This document shows, piece after piece, positions 42,375-52,786 of a stretch of DNA of 62,459 bases (position 1 is its first letter; every line of letters begins with the position of its first letter). Below the pieces are notes generated by a model. The model saw only the letters and a list, made by a program, of their open reading frames with translations. It was not told where the DNA came from and did no database searches. Location of the stretch: NCBI GenBank assembly GCA_013287435.1, contig JABDDU010000008.1:1-62459 (forward strand). The letters run 5' to 3'. Made by a program: the position numbers and the translations under genes. This DNA is from Verrucomicrobiota bacterium. Lineage in GTDB: Bacteria; Pseudomonadota; Gammaproteobacteria; Coxiellales; Coxiellaceae.

Positions 42375-43626
42375 TGACAGGATAATTGACGAGATTTGCG
42401 GGCGTATAGACAATACTGATGGCGCCAGCATTGATAGCAGTAGTATTAGTAGTACTACCAACGACAGCCGCACCATTAATAATCGTAGTACCGTTACCAG
42501 TCGCTGTGGCAAGCGTCGACGTTGTAAAAACAAGTCCATTGACGGTTTGATTACTACCTGAAAATTGAATGGGGCTGTCGCTGATTAATGCTCCACTGAT
42601 TGTCGTGTCATTTCCAACGCCATTAGGTGCTTTGTCATCAACACCTGCTGCATTGTGAACTACCAACGTAGAACCAGCGCCTAACGTAAATTTTTTACCG
42701 AGCGTTAATGTTCCCCCGGCTGTCATATTCACATAAATCACTTTGCCACTGCCAATGGGGCCAGAAACAGTTCCAGCAGGTGAAGCACCGCAAGAGCCAT
42801 TGCTTTTGACATCCAGTGTTGTACTTCCTAATGCGCAAGTCAATGTGATATTAGCGCTAGACGCGTATGCCGTAATCAGTTTACCCAGATAAGTGGTTTG
42901 CAAAGTGACCGGTGTAAATCCCGCCATGGTTGAATTAGATTGTTGGATATCAGATTTTATATTTCCTGCAACCGATGAAGTAACGCCGTTCAAAGTAGTT
43001 TTTGAAGTTCCGGCGAGAGATACTGTTCCACCATCAATAATTGTCGTTGTCGCTGTTCCACCTGCAATACCGTTTTGCACAACCGAACCACTACCCAGTG
43101 TAGCCGCACCAACCGAAAACAACGCAGCATTCGATACACCCCCATAACCTTCCACCATTTCTTGCGCTGTACGCGTGCTACTTCCATCGGGGGATGTGCC
43201 ATAGGATGAAATTGTCAAAATATTTTTATTTCCTGCGGTCATGCAGGAATATTTCATCGTATAATTCGCGCTATTCGGTAAAGCATTCGTCGGCCCTGTC
43301 GTTTGTGCGGGCGCTGCTGGTGTACAAGCCTTCAAGACACCCGATGCCAAACAAACCGTATTGGTTGCAGCGCTGCAATTATTTAATCCACCGGGAGCTG
43401 CGGTAGCAATAACAATAGAAGCATTGTTATTAAGATATCCTAATGCGTAATCCAGTCCCGCTTGCGCTGCATTTAATGCTGTCGCATTATTTTGAACATT
43501 TCCATAAATTTTATTGTCAGTCAGAATCATACGCGCGGTAAATACAGTGATGATAGTAACAATCGCCAACACAATAATGGTGATGGTAAGAACGGCAACC
43601 CCATTTTGTTTACGCATCAACTTCAA
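42304..43626 (-). CDS. PilX-like type IV pilus-associated protein
   Basis: About 440 residues. The N-terminus MKLMRKQNGVAVLTITIIVL and following hydrophobic helix, then NNATALNAAQAGLDYALGYL, match the PilX N-terminal pattern of minor-pilin-like proteins. I place the start at the TTG at 43626, because AAGGAG ends 6 bp upstream; the ATG at 43617 is an alternative. The rest is Thr/Ser/Gly/Asn-rich, with repeated short beta-type units (SVAGNIKSD, GTVSGPIGSGKVIYVN). It resembles a secreted beta-rich or adhesin-like domain. No other pil gene is adjacent. It ends inside the 3' end of convergent pabB. Confidence 0.72.
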   Translation of the reverse strand: MKLMRKQNGVAVLTITIIVLAIVTIITVFTARMILTDNKIYGNVQNNATALNAAQAGLDYALGYLNNNASIVIATAAPGGLNNCSAATNTVCLASGVLKACTPAAPAQTTGPTNALPNSANYTMKYSCMTAGNKNILTISSYGTSPDGSSTRTAQEMVEGYGGVSNAALFSVGAATLGSGSVVQNGIAGGTATTTIIDGGTVSLAGTSKTTLNGVTSSVAGNIKSDIQQSNSTMAGFTPVTLQTTYLGKLITAYASSANITLTCALGSTTLDVKSNGSCGASPAGTVSGPIGSGKVIYVNMTAGGTLTLGKKFTLGAGSTLVVHNAAGVDDKAPNGVGNDTTISGALISDSPIQFSGSNQTVNGLVFTTSTLATATGNGTTIINGAAVVGSTTNTTAINAGAISIVYTPANLVNYPVITGSGSSGGVLTYGLVSGSWKDF

Positions 43627-43673
43627 GTCATACTCCTTTACAAACATCGCTATGCTACCGATAATTATAGCGC

Positions 43674-44870
43674 ATGAAAAATAACGATGCCTCAACAATT
43701 TACTCTGTATCAGCACTCACTGGCGAAACCGCGCTACTCCTGGGCGAGCATTTTGGCGCGATTTGGGTGTCTGGCGAGATCTCGAATCTATCTCGACCAT
43801 CCTCGGGTCATTTATATTTCTCACTCAAAGATGACAAGGCACAAATTCGCTGCGCATTATTTCGTTTTCAACATCAACAAATTGATTTTCAATTGGAACA
43901 GGGGCAACAAGTGATTGTACGCGCGCAAGTAAGCTTGTATGAACCGCGCGGTGATTTTCAATTGATTGTGTCAAAAGTGCAATTGGCTGGCGCTGGAAAA
44001 TTACAAATGGCTTTTGAAAAATTAAAAAAAGAATTGGAAAAAGCAGGATTGTTTGATGAGAAAAATAAAAAGCCATTGCCCATTTTTCCAAAATGTATTG
44101 GCATAATCACTTCACCCACCGCAGCTGCATTACGCGATAGTATCAAAGTATTGCGACGTCGTTTTGCAAATATACCCATTATTATTTATCCCACATCTGT
44201 GCAGGGCGAACAAGCAGCAAAACAAATTGCACAGGCGATAAAAATCGCCAATCATCGTGCAGAATGTGATGTTTTGATTTTGGCACGCGGCGGTGGATCG
44301 CTCGAAGATTTATGGTCTTTTAATGAAGCGATCGTAGCACACGCGATTTTTGAATCTTTTATTCCTATTGTAACAGGCATTGGTCATCAAACGGATTTCA
44401 CCATCGCTGATTTTGTTGCGGATATTCGCGCACCAACGCCATCTGCTGCTGCAGAAATAGTATCACCTGATCAAACTGAATTACACGATCAATTATTGCA
44501 TTTCTATCAACGATTATTTCAATGGATACGTGCACAATTAAATAATCATCAAAATCATTTATCGCATTTGCAAAAAAGGTTACAACATCCCGGCGAAAAA
44601 TTGCGTCAACAAGCGCAAACGCTCGATCAATTGGAAAGTAATTTAATTCGCGTGATGCGTTTTTATATGGAAAAAAAGCGTGAAAAAATTTCGCATTATG
44701 CACAATTATTAGAAACATTAAGCCCGTTAAAAATATTGCAACGCGGATTTAGTATTACGCGTGAAAAATCATCTGGAAAATTAATTAGAAAACGGGGTGA
44801 TGTTACTGTTGGTGATCAAATTATCACGCGATTAAGTGATGGAGAGATTGGCTCGGTGATCACTGACTAA
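43674..44870 (+). CDS. xseA: Exodeoxyribonuclease VII large subunit
   Basis: 398 residues, a little shorter than E. coli XseA (456). It contains the OB-fold (FGAIWVSGEISNLSRPSSGH, LYFSLKDDKAQIRCALFR), the catalytic domain core (IGIITSPTAAALRDSIKVLR, ILARGGGSLEDLWSFNEAIV, TGIGHQTDFTIADFVADIRA, PTPSAAAE), and a coiled-coil segment before the end (RGFSITREKSSG). It forms the single-strand exonuclease VII with XseB, which is not in the window. Convergent with nothing; the 175-bp palindromic repeat begins 4 bp after its stop. Confidence 0.94.
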   Translation: MKNNDASTIYSVSALTGETALLLGEHFGAIWVSGEISNLSRPSSGHLYFSLKDDKAQIRCALFRFQHQQIDFQLEQGQQVIVRAQVSLYEPRGDFQLIVSKVQLAGAGKLQMAFEKLKKELEKAGLFDEKNKKPLPIFPKCIGIITSPTAAALRDSIKVLRRRFANIPIIIYPTSVQGEQAAKQIAQAIKIANHRAECDVLILARGGGSLEDLWSFNEAIVAHAIFESFIPIVTGIGHQTDFTIADFVADIRAPTPSAAAEIVSPDQTELHDQLLHFYQRLFQWIRAQLNNHQNHLSHLQKRLQHPGEKLRQQAQTLDQLESNLIRVMRFYMEKKREKISHYAQLLETLSPLKILQRGFSITREKSSGKLIRKRGDVTVGDQIITRLSDGEIGSVITD

Positions 44871-44874
44871 AATT

Positions 44875-45049
44875 GTAACAGATCAAGCCTCGTTGTCTGA
44901 TTTGGTAAAACGTCGAGTTTGAGATGATTTTTTGTAGTAAATTGAGTTGAAAGCGCAGGTGTACTTGATCGTACATCGAGCATTTCAACGAAATTTATCA
45001 CAAAAAAGCATCCAAAATCGGCGTTTCTATCTACGAAGTGATCTGTTAC
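44875..45049. repeat. Palindromic repeat family 2, copy 1
   Basis: 175 bp from GTAACAGATCA to TGATCTGTTAC. It matches 60533-60707 in inverted orientation with only a handful of differences. Almost the whole unit is self-complementary: the inner arms TTTTTGTAGTAAATTGAGTT and GTTGAAA are mirrored by TTTCAACGAAATTTATC and CAAAAAA. It is a non-coding mobile-element-like unit (MITE-like). The remaining DNA to 45196 holds no other feature apart from the likely promoter of the AraC-type gene. Confidence 0.92.
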
Positions 45050-45196
45050 CTAAAATTTGGTATGACACGCTAGAGTGTTATCTTAGGTAAAGTTAGTGAA
45101 AAATACTCACTTAGCATAACATTGCTATACATCACCGTCAAACGGATGTTTTAAAATTTAATACTTTCTTAATCACCCTGTGACAGGATGTTAACC

Positions 45197-46054
45197 ATGG
45201 CCAACAATGTCGAACAAACCTACCAAGAACGCATTCTCAATGTTTTGATCCATATTCAAAATCACTTGGATCATGAATTGTCACTGGAAGAATTGGCGAA
45301 TGTCGCCTTTTTTTCACCGTTTCATTTTCATCGCATTTTTACAGCGCATATGGGTGAATCGATTCAAAGTTATGTAAAACGATTACGATTGGAACGCTCA
45401 ACCCGCGATTTGGTTTTTACCGATTTAGCGATTGTGCAAATTGCAGAACGCGCGGGTTATGACACACAACAATCTTTTCATCGCGCATTTAAAGAAACTT
45501 ATAACGAAACACCAAAATCATTTCGAGAAAGAGCCACTGAAGGACTTTCAGCGCATATCAAAAAAAATGAACTGGGTGGTGAAACTCAATCTGTTAACGT
45601 AAAAACAATTGAGCCTATTACGGTTGCCTTTGTACGCCACATTGGATCCTACGATTCTGCGATGCAAGCTTGGGTGCAATTGGTTGCTGAAATTGGATTG
45701 ACGCATGCATTATCAGAGCGCACGCAAAAAATCAGTATTCCACATGATTCACCCGAAACAACAGATACCAGCAAATTACGTTATGATGCTTGCGTTACAA
45801 TAGATCAATTAGAAAATTTTAAACCGAAAGGTTCGGTTGGTTTGCAGACATTACAGGGCGGAAAATACGCAGTAATCACACACAGTGGCTCTATAGATAC
45901 TATCGAAAAAACCTATCAAATTTTATTTGGATTATGGTTGCCACAAAGTGGGTACGAACCGGCTGATCATCCCAATTTTATGTTGCATCGTTCGATACCA
46001 TTCAATGTTCCAGAAAAGTCGATCATTACTGATATTTATTTACCGTTGAAATAA
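45197..46054 (+). CDS. AraC-family regulator with GyrI-like effector domain
   Basis: 285 residues from ATG 45197, set by AGGAT seven bases upstream. The N-terminal double helix-turn-helix reads LEELANVAFFSPFHFHRIFT and IAERAGYDTQQSFHRAFKET, then Y-N-E-T-P-K-S-F-R. The C-terminal GyrI/BacR-like small-molecule-binding domain begins near residue 125 (VAFVRHIGSYDSAMQAWVQL) and continues to QSGYEPADHPNFMLHR. The layout equals Rob/SoxS-like regulators that sense drugs or amphipathic ligands (SAV/YtkR type). Target genes are unknown; the gene is flanked by repeats of families 2 and 3. Confidence 0.9.
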   Translation: MANNVEQTYQERILNVLIHIQNHLDHELSLEELANVAFFSPFHFHRIFTAHMGESIQSYVKRLRLERSTRDLVFTDLAIVQIAERAGYDTQQSFHRAFKETYNETPKSFRERATEGLSAHIKKNELGGETQSVNVKTIEPITVAFVRHIGSYDSAMQAWVQLVAEIGLTHALSERTQKISIPHDSPETTDTSKLRYDACVTIDQLENFKPKGSVGLQTLQGGKYAVITHSGSIDTIEKTYQILFGLWLPQSGYEPADHPNFMLHRSIPFNVPEKSIITDIYLPLK

Positions 46055-46098
46055 TACACTCTAAGTCACGTATCCACTCCATATTTCATGGCACTTTT

Positions 46099-46151
46099 AG
46101 AAAAGTGTCAGTGTCAGGGATCAGTGTCCGTTCTTTTCTGACACTGACACC
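46099..46151. repeat. Inverted repeat after the AraC-type gene
   Basis: GTGTCAGTGTCA and GACACTGACAC form an 11-bp stem around a 24-base loop containing GGGATCAGTGTCC. The sequence uses the GTGTCA and GATCAG units of the tandem-repeat elements, and could act as the terminator of the regulator gene. Confidence 0.5.
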
Positions 46152-46226
46152 AAAACTGTCGCATATAAAATAACAAATAGTTAAGTTACCTCATAACTTG
46201 AAACGGATACCTAAGTCACATGTGTG

Positions 46227-46368
46227 TTGCACTGGATGTATTGAGCGCTGGTGATATAGTTTAGAAGTGCTTGCGTAAGCAAGTACGAAAGAAAATATTT
46301 AGGGGGTTGCTTCTGCTTTCGCATTCGCTGACGCGAAAGCTTCTAAACTATATCACTAGCGCATCATT
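46227..46368. repeat. Structured repeat family 3, copy 1 (three-way-junction fold)
   Basis: 142 bp, nearly identical to 60355-60498. Outer stem: GCGCTGGTGATATAGTTTAG and AAG pair with CTTCTAAACTATATCACTAG and CGC (23 bp including one G-T). Inside are hairpin A, TGCTTGC-GTAA-GCAAGTA (GNRA-type loop), and hairpin B, GCTTTCGC-ATTCGCTGAC-GCGAAAGC. The second copy has GTGA in the loop of hairpin A, which keeps the GNRA pattern. It could be a structured RNA or a hairpin-ended mobile element. The rest of the 46055-46422 gap holds only the inverted repeat at 46099. Confidence 0.85.
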
Positions 46369-46422
46369 TCAATAGGATTGTAATTTATTTTTACAGAGTG
46401 ACAGAATTAATTGGATGGCGTA

Positions 46423-47832
<1,410 letters not shown>

Positions 47833-47833
<1 letters not shown>

Positions 47834-49113
47834 TATCCTCCCAATAATCGCTCAAAATCCAGCTGCTGAATTTCCAAATCCAACAACCATCGACCTTCGT
47901 CATCAATCGCTTCCGCTTTTACAACACCGAGTGCATATAATTTTGCGCGTAATTTTCCCTGCTCCGGTTGTAACGACGCACGACAATGCACCATTCTTTT
48001 TGTCAACAATTCTGTAATCGCTTGCTGCAATAAATCTAAACCCAGATTTTTTTCAGCAGAAATCCACACGCGTTTGGGATTATTTTTTTCGTCATAATCT
48101 ATACGCGGTTGAAAGTGAGAGGCTAAATCAATTTTATTCATCACTTGTAATTGCGAAATATCTTTGGCGCCAATTTCCGTTAACACCGCATTCACATCCG
48201 CAATCATTTGCGGTGAATTATCCGCCTGTGAATCGACGACATGCAATAATAAATCAGCATCCCTTGTCTCTTCTAAAGTGGCTTTAAATGCCGCGATTAA
48301 TTCATGCGGTAATTGCCGTATAAAACCAACTGTATCCGCTAAAACAATTTTTCCAATTTTAGGTAAAGCCATTTTTCGACAGGTTGTATCCAATGTTGCA
48401 AATAAACGATCGGCAACATAGACCGTACTTTTCGTTAATCGATTAAATAAAGTGGATTTTCCAGCATTGGTATAACCGACAATCGAAATCACGGGCATTT
48501 CAGACTTAGCGCGCGCACGCCGACTTTGCTCGCGTTGTTTTGCCACTTTTTCTAGGCGTTTTTTAACCGTTTTGATGCGATCCGCAACCAAACGTCTATC
48601 GGTTTCTAATTGCGTTTCACCAGGGCCGCGTAAACCAATACCCCCTTTTTGTCTTTCTAAGTGCGTCCATCCGCGCACCAATCGCGTGCTGATATGTTCA
48701 AGCTGCGCCAACTCCACCTGTAATTGTCCTTCGAACGTTTTTGCACGCTGCGAAAAAATATCTAAAATTAATTCAGAACGATCCAGCACGCGACATCCAA
48801 ATAATTCTTCACAATTGCGTGCCTGCGCAGGGGATAATTCATGATTAAATAAAACAACATCGGCATGATGCGTTTTAACCGCCTCCGCAATTTCTTCTGC
48901 TTTTCCCTCGCCAATGTAATATTTTGGATGCGGTGCCGTTAATTTTCCGACAATCACTTCAACAATTTTGGTGGACGCAGAAACCGCGAGCTCTTCAAAT
49001 TCTTTTAATGCTTCTTCAAAGTGATCATGATGAGTGGATTGATACACGCGCATTTGCACCAGCACTGCGCGTTCACCCCCTTTTTCGCGAGAGATAAAGA
49101 ATTCTTTGGTCAT
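47833..49113 (-). CDS. hflX: Ribosome-associated GTPase
   Basis: 426 residues, E. coli-like HflX that splits stalled 70S ribosomes. N-terminal domain: AVLVQMRVYQ, TAPHPKYYIGEGKAEEIAEA, LDRSELILDIFSQRAKTFEG, HISTRLVRGWTHLERQKGGI, GLRGPGETQLETDRRL. GTPase domain: G1 VGYTNAGKSTLFNRLT near residue 203, G3 DTVGFIRQLPHELIAAFKAT near 250, G4 NKIDL near 327. The stop codon TAG sits at the edge of a heptamer repeat array. In enterobacteria hfq precedes hflX; it does not here. Confidence 0.96.
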
Positions 49114-49501
49114 ATTTTAAAATCATCAGTTCGGTTATAAAACATTCAGCCTAGCATGAAATGGTTTTAAAATAATCAGGATTTTGAGGAAGAATTTGGG
49201 TAATGTGCTAGTTTATTTCAATGGACGATAAATAAACTAAAAACTCCTTAAAAATCAACGTGGTCGCTTGCACTCGATTCAGAATCGCTTGTTTCGTTTT
49301 CACGTGACGCAACTTTCACGCCTATTTTCACGTTACACAACGTCGATATTTATTCGCATTCATCATGATGTATGGCGTGAAAACTTCACGCGCGGCTCCG
49401 TCCAGAGAATTAATGGAATATCGATAACGTGTTACTCGCTGTCTCTCTTTTCGGTCATGTATCGTTTTTTAGATACATATCTTGATTGAGATACATGTTG
49501 G
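49114..49501. other. 388-bp gap without a recognised gene
   Basis: No convincing coding frame. It contains several copies of TTTTCACG/TTTCACG between about 49298 and 49335, a further inverted pair GCGTGAAAACTTCACGCG near 49376, and a small stem ATGTATC-GTTTTTTA-GATACAT near 49459. The stem lies 3' of lolD and might help end that transcript. The TTCACG cluster could be a regulatory site for hflX, whose start is at 49113, but this is only a guess. Confidence 0.4.
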
Positions 49502-50188
49502 TTATTGTAACGCACCATTACTGAGCATCAACACCCGATCACATCGTTTAGCCAACGCTTCATTATGCGTCACGATGACAAAGCTCGTTTGATGTTCGCG
49601 ATTGAGCTGCAACATTAATTCAAAAATAATATCGGCGGTTGTGTGATCCAAATTTCCCGTCGGTTCATCCGCTAAAACGCAGGTCGGTTGATGCACTAAT
49701 GCGCGTGCAATGGCAATGCGTTGACGTTCACCACCGGATAATTCACCAATGCGATGCGACATGCGATTTTTTAATCCCACTTGCTCCAGAATTTTTTCTG
49801 CTTTTTCTGTCATTAATTTTTTAGATAATCCTGCGATCATCAACGGCATACAAACATTCTCGTAAGCGCTAAATTCAGGCAATAAATGATGGAATTGATA
49901 AATAAAACCCAATTGTTTGTTGCGCAATTCACATCGTTCACCTTCAGATAAATCAGCAATTTTTTTATCGGCAACGGTGACAAATCCATTACTAGGAATA
50001 TCCAATCCACCCATTAATTGTAATAAAGTTGATTTTCCAGCACCCGATGCGCCTGTAATTGCAACGGTTTCTGCGCGCGCAATAGATAAATTAATATTAT
50101 TAAAAACATTAACGCATAAATCGCCATCGCGATAGGTTTTGCCTAATGCATGACATTCGATGACTGGTGAAATGTTTTTATTGTTCAT
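49502..50188 (-). CDS. lolD: Lipoprotein-releasing system ATPase
   Basis: ABC ATPase that powers release of outer-membrane lipoproteins from the inner membrane; 228 residues (E. coli 233). Walker A is AITGASGAGKSTLLQLMGGL near residue 40. Q-loop: GFIYQFHHLLPEFSAYENV, with the LolD-type Phe-His-His-Leu-Leu. Signature: GELSGGERQRIAIARALVHQ, and Walker B is VLADEPTGNLD. The start is ATG 50188; the longer frame to 50275 only translates a hexamer array as Leu-Thr repeats. It follows lolC in the same orientation, separated by a repeat element. Confidence 0.94.
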   Translation of the reverse strand: MNNKNISPVIECHALGKTYRDGDLCVNVFNNINLSIARAETVAITGASGAGKSTLLQLMGGLDIPSNGFVTVADKKIADLSEGERCELRNKQLGFIYQFHHLLPEFSAYENVCMPLMIAGLSKKLMTEKAEKILEQVGLKNRMSHRIGELSGGERQRIAIARALVHQPTCVLADEPTGNLDHTTADIIFELMLQLNREHQTSFVIVTHNEALAKRCDRVLMLSNGALQ

Positions 50189-50203
50189 ATTTTTATGTTT
50201 TTC

Positions 50204-50316
50204 GTGTGAGTGCGGTGTGAGTGTGAGTGTGAGTGTGAGTGTGAGTGTGAGTGTGTCTGAGGTACGGTCTGACAATTTATTTTCTTAGATTTTTTCTCAC
50301 ACTCACACTCACACCC
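50204..50316. repeat. Tandem-repeat-armed hairpin between lolD and lolC
   Basis: Left arm with seven GTGTGA/GAGTGT units, core GTCTGAGGTACGGTCTGACA followed by an AT-rich stretch, right arm CTCACACTCACACTCACACC. The core AGGTACGGTCT is the inverse of AGACCGTACCT at 15501. It fills the gap between two genes that must be coexpressed. Confidence 0.85.
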
Positions 50317-50317
50317 A

Positions 50318-51565
50318 TTACTCATACCTCAACGCCTCCGCCGGCTGTGTTTTAAATGCTAGAATGGCAGGATAAATCGTTGCTAACAAACTAAATCCCA
50401 TGGATGCAACACACACGTCAATCACATCACTCCCTTTAATTTCAGAGGGTACAAAATTAATAAAATAAACGGATGCACGCACAAATTGAATATGAAATAA
50501 ATGTTGTAATTCATTCGCAATGGACGTGACGTTCGATGCTAATAATAATCCAGTGATTAATCCCAACAGAGTTCCAAATAAACCAATCACAGCACCTTGC
50601 ACGATAAACGTCATCATAATCGTTCGCGGTCTTGCGCCCAATGTGCGTAAAATTGCAATATCCGCACGCTTTTCATTCACAGCCATCACTAACATCGATA
50701 CTAAATTAAATGTTGCAACAGCAACAATTAATAATAAAATCACAAATAACATGGTTTTTTCCATCGCTAAAGCTTGGAAAAACGCACCAAACTGAATCGT
50801 CCAATTCGTTATCGCATAATCAGGCGATAAAATAGCTTGTAATTGTTGCGTCACATGCGATGCTTGATACAAATCATGTAAACGAATATGCACACCACTT
50901 TGACGTTGACCCGGCAAAAACAGAGTTTCCGCATCATGCATATTAATAAATAATTGATTCATGTCATACAAACCACCGGTCGTGTGATAGATACCTGAAA
51001 CAGTAAATGTTTTATAACGTGGGAAAACACCGAGCAAAGTCACTGTGGATTGTGGTGTTAAAATATTCATTTGATCACCCATACGCACATTCAGTGATTC
51101 CGCCAACGCTTTTCCAATCACGATATTAAATTTTCCGGCTTGCAGTGACTCTAAATTGCCTTGTATCACGTGCGTTGCAAGCGCTGAAATAGATGATTCA
51201 TAGGAGGGTAAAATCCCCATCAAACTCACACCCGCAAATTGCGTGCCTCGCATAATCATGCCATTGCCACTCACATACGGCGCTGCAGCGGCAACATCAT
51301 TCAGTGTTTTTGCAGCACGAATTAATTCAGGCCATGCATTCGAAATATTTTGATCTGTCATTACCGTCACGGCAGGTGTAATAGCAAAAAAGCGATGCTG
51401 AATTTGATGATTAAATCCATTCATGATGGATAAAACGGTAATCAAAACCATCACACCCAAAGCAATCCCCAATAGCGATGCCAACGAAATAAATGAGACA
51501 AAATGATTGCGGCGTTTGGCGCGCGTGTAGCGTAATCCGATGATGAGTGATAAAGGTGTTTTCAT
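50318..51565 (-). CDS. lolC: Lipoprotein-releasing system transmembrane protein LolC/LolE
   Basis: Inner-membrane subunit, 415 residues from ATG 51565. N-terminal cytoplasmic helix and TM1 (IGLRYTRAKRRNHFVSFISL, then LGIALGVMVLITVLSIMNGF), a large periplasmic MacB_PCD domain, and the FtsX domain with three TMs at the C-terminal (ILRTLGARPRTIMMTFIVQG, then VIGLFGTLLGLITGLLLA). It ends A-L-R-Y-E as in LolC/E. Only one such gene is present, so a LolF-type homodimer is possible. The upstream frame to 51685 encodes Val-Gly repeats from the hexamer array and is rejected. Confidence 0.93.
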   Translation of the reverse strand: MKTPLSLIIGLRYTRAKRRNHFVSFISLASLLGIALGVMVLITVLSIMNGFNHQIQHRFFAITPAVTVMTDQNISNAWPELIRAAKTLNDVAAAAPYVSGNGMIMRGTQFAGVSLMGILPSYESSISALATHVIQGNLESLQAGKFNIVIGKALAESLNVRMGDQMNILTPQSTVTLLGVFPRYKTFTVSGIYHTTGGLYDMNQLFINMHDAETLFLPGQRQSGVHIRLHDLYQASHVTQQLQAILSPDYAITNWTIQFGAFFQALAMEKTMLFVILLLIVAVATFNLVSMLVMAVNEKRADIAILRTLGARPRTIMMTFIVQGAVIGLFGTLLGLITGLLLASNVTSIANELQHLFHIQFVRASVYFINFVPSEIKGSDVIDVCVASMGFSLLATIYPAILAFKTQPAEALRYE

Positions 51566-51635
51566 GGGAATATGATACAGAATTTTTGTCTGAAATGTGA
51601 AATATATATATGAGCTTATATTGCTTCGACCTCTA

Positions 51636-51662
51636 CCCACACCCACACCCACACTCACACTC
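51636..51662. repeat. One-sided hexamer array upstream of lolC
   Basis: Four to five CCCACA/CTCACA hexamers, no matching opposite arm. It lies in the divergent region between lolC and the deoxyhypusine-synthase-like gene. Confidence 0.7.
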
Positions 51663-51751
51663 CAACTAAAAAAAGCTGGAATCATGATGAATTACGATAT
51701 ATATTGTTCAATCTTTTTTATTAGATTTTATTGGAATTGAGGATAATCGAG

Positions 51752-52786
51752 ATGAAAAAAACCGAATTATTAAACAAGCTTGTCGAACACATCGATATCA
51801 CATCGTTTGACGCGCGTCCTATTGTGAATGCAATGGATAAAATGTCTTTTAGTTCGCGCGATCTTGCACGCGCAACCGACATTTTTAATCGCATGTTACA
51901 AGACAAATCATGCTCGATTATTTTAACCATTGCCGGCTCAACCTCTGCTGGCGGTTGCATGCAGCTGTACACTGATTTGGTGAAATACAATATGGTGGAT
52001 GCGATTGTTGCAACAGGCGCTTCCATTGTGGATATGGATTTTTTCGAAGCATTGGGTCACAAACATTACCAAGCGGCTTCACAACAAGTGGATGACAATG
52101 TATTACGTGAATTAGCGATTGATCGTATTTACGATACGTACATCGATGAAGAAGCATTACAAGATTGCGATAAAACAATTTTAGCAATTGCGAATAAATT
52201 ACCTGCAGGTGCTTATTCTTCACGTGAATTTATTCGTGAAATGGGGCGTTATTTATCGGAAGGCAATGCCAAAAAGAAAAATTCGTTGGTGCAATTAGCG
52301 TATGAAAAAAATGTACCGATTTTTTGTCCTGCATTTACCGACTCTTCTGCCGGTTTTGGTTTAGTGATGCATCAAATTCAACATCCAGAAAAACATATGA
52401 CAATCGATTCAATCAAAGATTTCCGTGAATTAACGCAAATTAAAATCAATGCAGGCACAACGGGATTATTAATGATTGGCGGTGGTGTTCCCAAAAATTT
52501 CGCACAAGACACTGTGGTTTGTGCAGAAATGATTGGCGTTGGCGCAGAAATGCATAAATATGCGATTCAAATTACCGTTGCTGATGTACGCGATGGCGCA
52601 TGCTCAAGCTCAACCTTAAAAGAAGCTTGCTCGTGGGGTAAAGTCGAAACTACTTTTGAGCAAATGGTGTATGCAGAAGCGACAACGGTTTTACCCTTAT
52701 TGGCGAGCGATGCTTATCATCGTGGATATTGGAAAACACGCGAAGCAAAAGAATACGCAAAATTATTTGAGACGGTGACCGCATGA
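51752..52786 (+). CDS. Deoxyhypusine-synthase-like NAD-dependent enzyme
   Basis: 344 residues from ATG 51752, set by AGGA eight bases upstream. It belongs to the deoxyhypusine synthase family: TIAGSTSAGGCMQLYTDLVK, IVATGASIVDMDFFEALGH, FCPAFTDSSAGFGL, INAGTTGLLMIGGGVPKNFA. The catalytic-lysine segment is SWGKVETTFEQM (K297), equivalent to the lysine that takes the aminobutyl group of spermidine. Bacteria have no eIF5A, so the bacterial enzyme is more likely to make a polyamine such as homospermidine. Its stop overlaps the agmatinase start (ATGA), giving a two-gene polyamine operon. Confidence 0.85.
   Translation: MKKTELLNKLVEHIDITSFDARPIVNAMDKMSFSSRDLARATDIFNRMLQDKSCSIILTIAGSTSAGGCMQLYTDLVKYNMVDAIVATGASIVDMDFFEALGHKHYQAASQQVDDNVLRELAIDRIYDTYIDEEALQDCDKTILAIANKLPAGAYSSREFIREMGRYLSEGNAKKKNSLVQLAYEKNVPIFCPAFTDSSAGFGLVMHQIQHPEKHMTIDSIKDFRELTQIKINAGTTGLLMIGGGVPKNFAQDTVVCAEMIGVGAEMHKYAIQITVADVRDGACSSSTLKEACSWGKVETTFEQMVYAEATTVLPLLASDAYHRGYWKTREAKEYAKLFETVTA

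Noticed and set aside
46055-46422. Hidden small protein or tRNA in the 368-bp gap
   Set aside because: No open frame with a ribosome site and no cloverleaf; the gap is explained by an inverted repeat and repeat family 3.
49268-49489. 73-codon plus-strand frame in the hflX/lolD gap
   Set aside because: Irregular composition, no ribosome site, no family resemblance.
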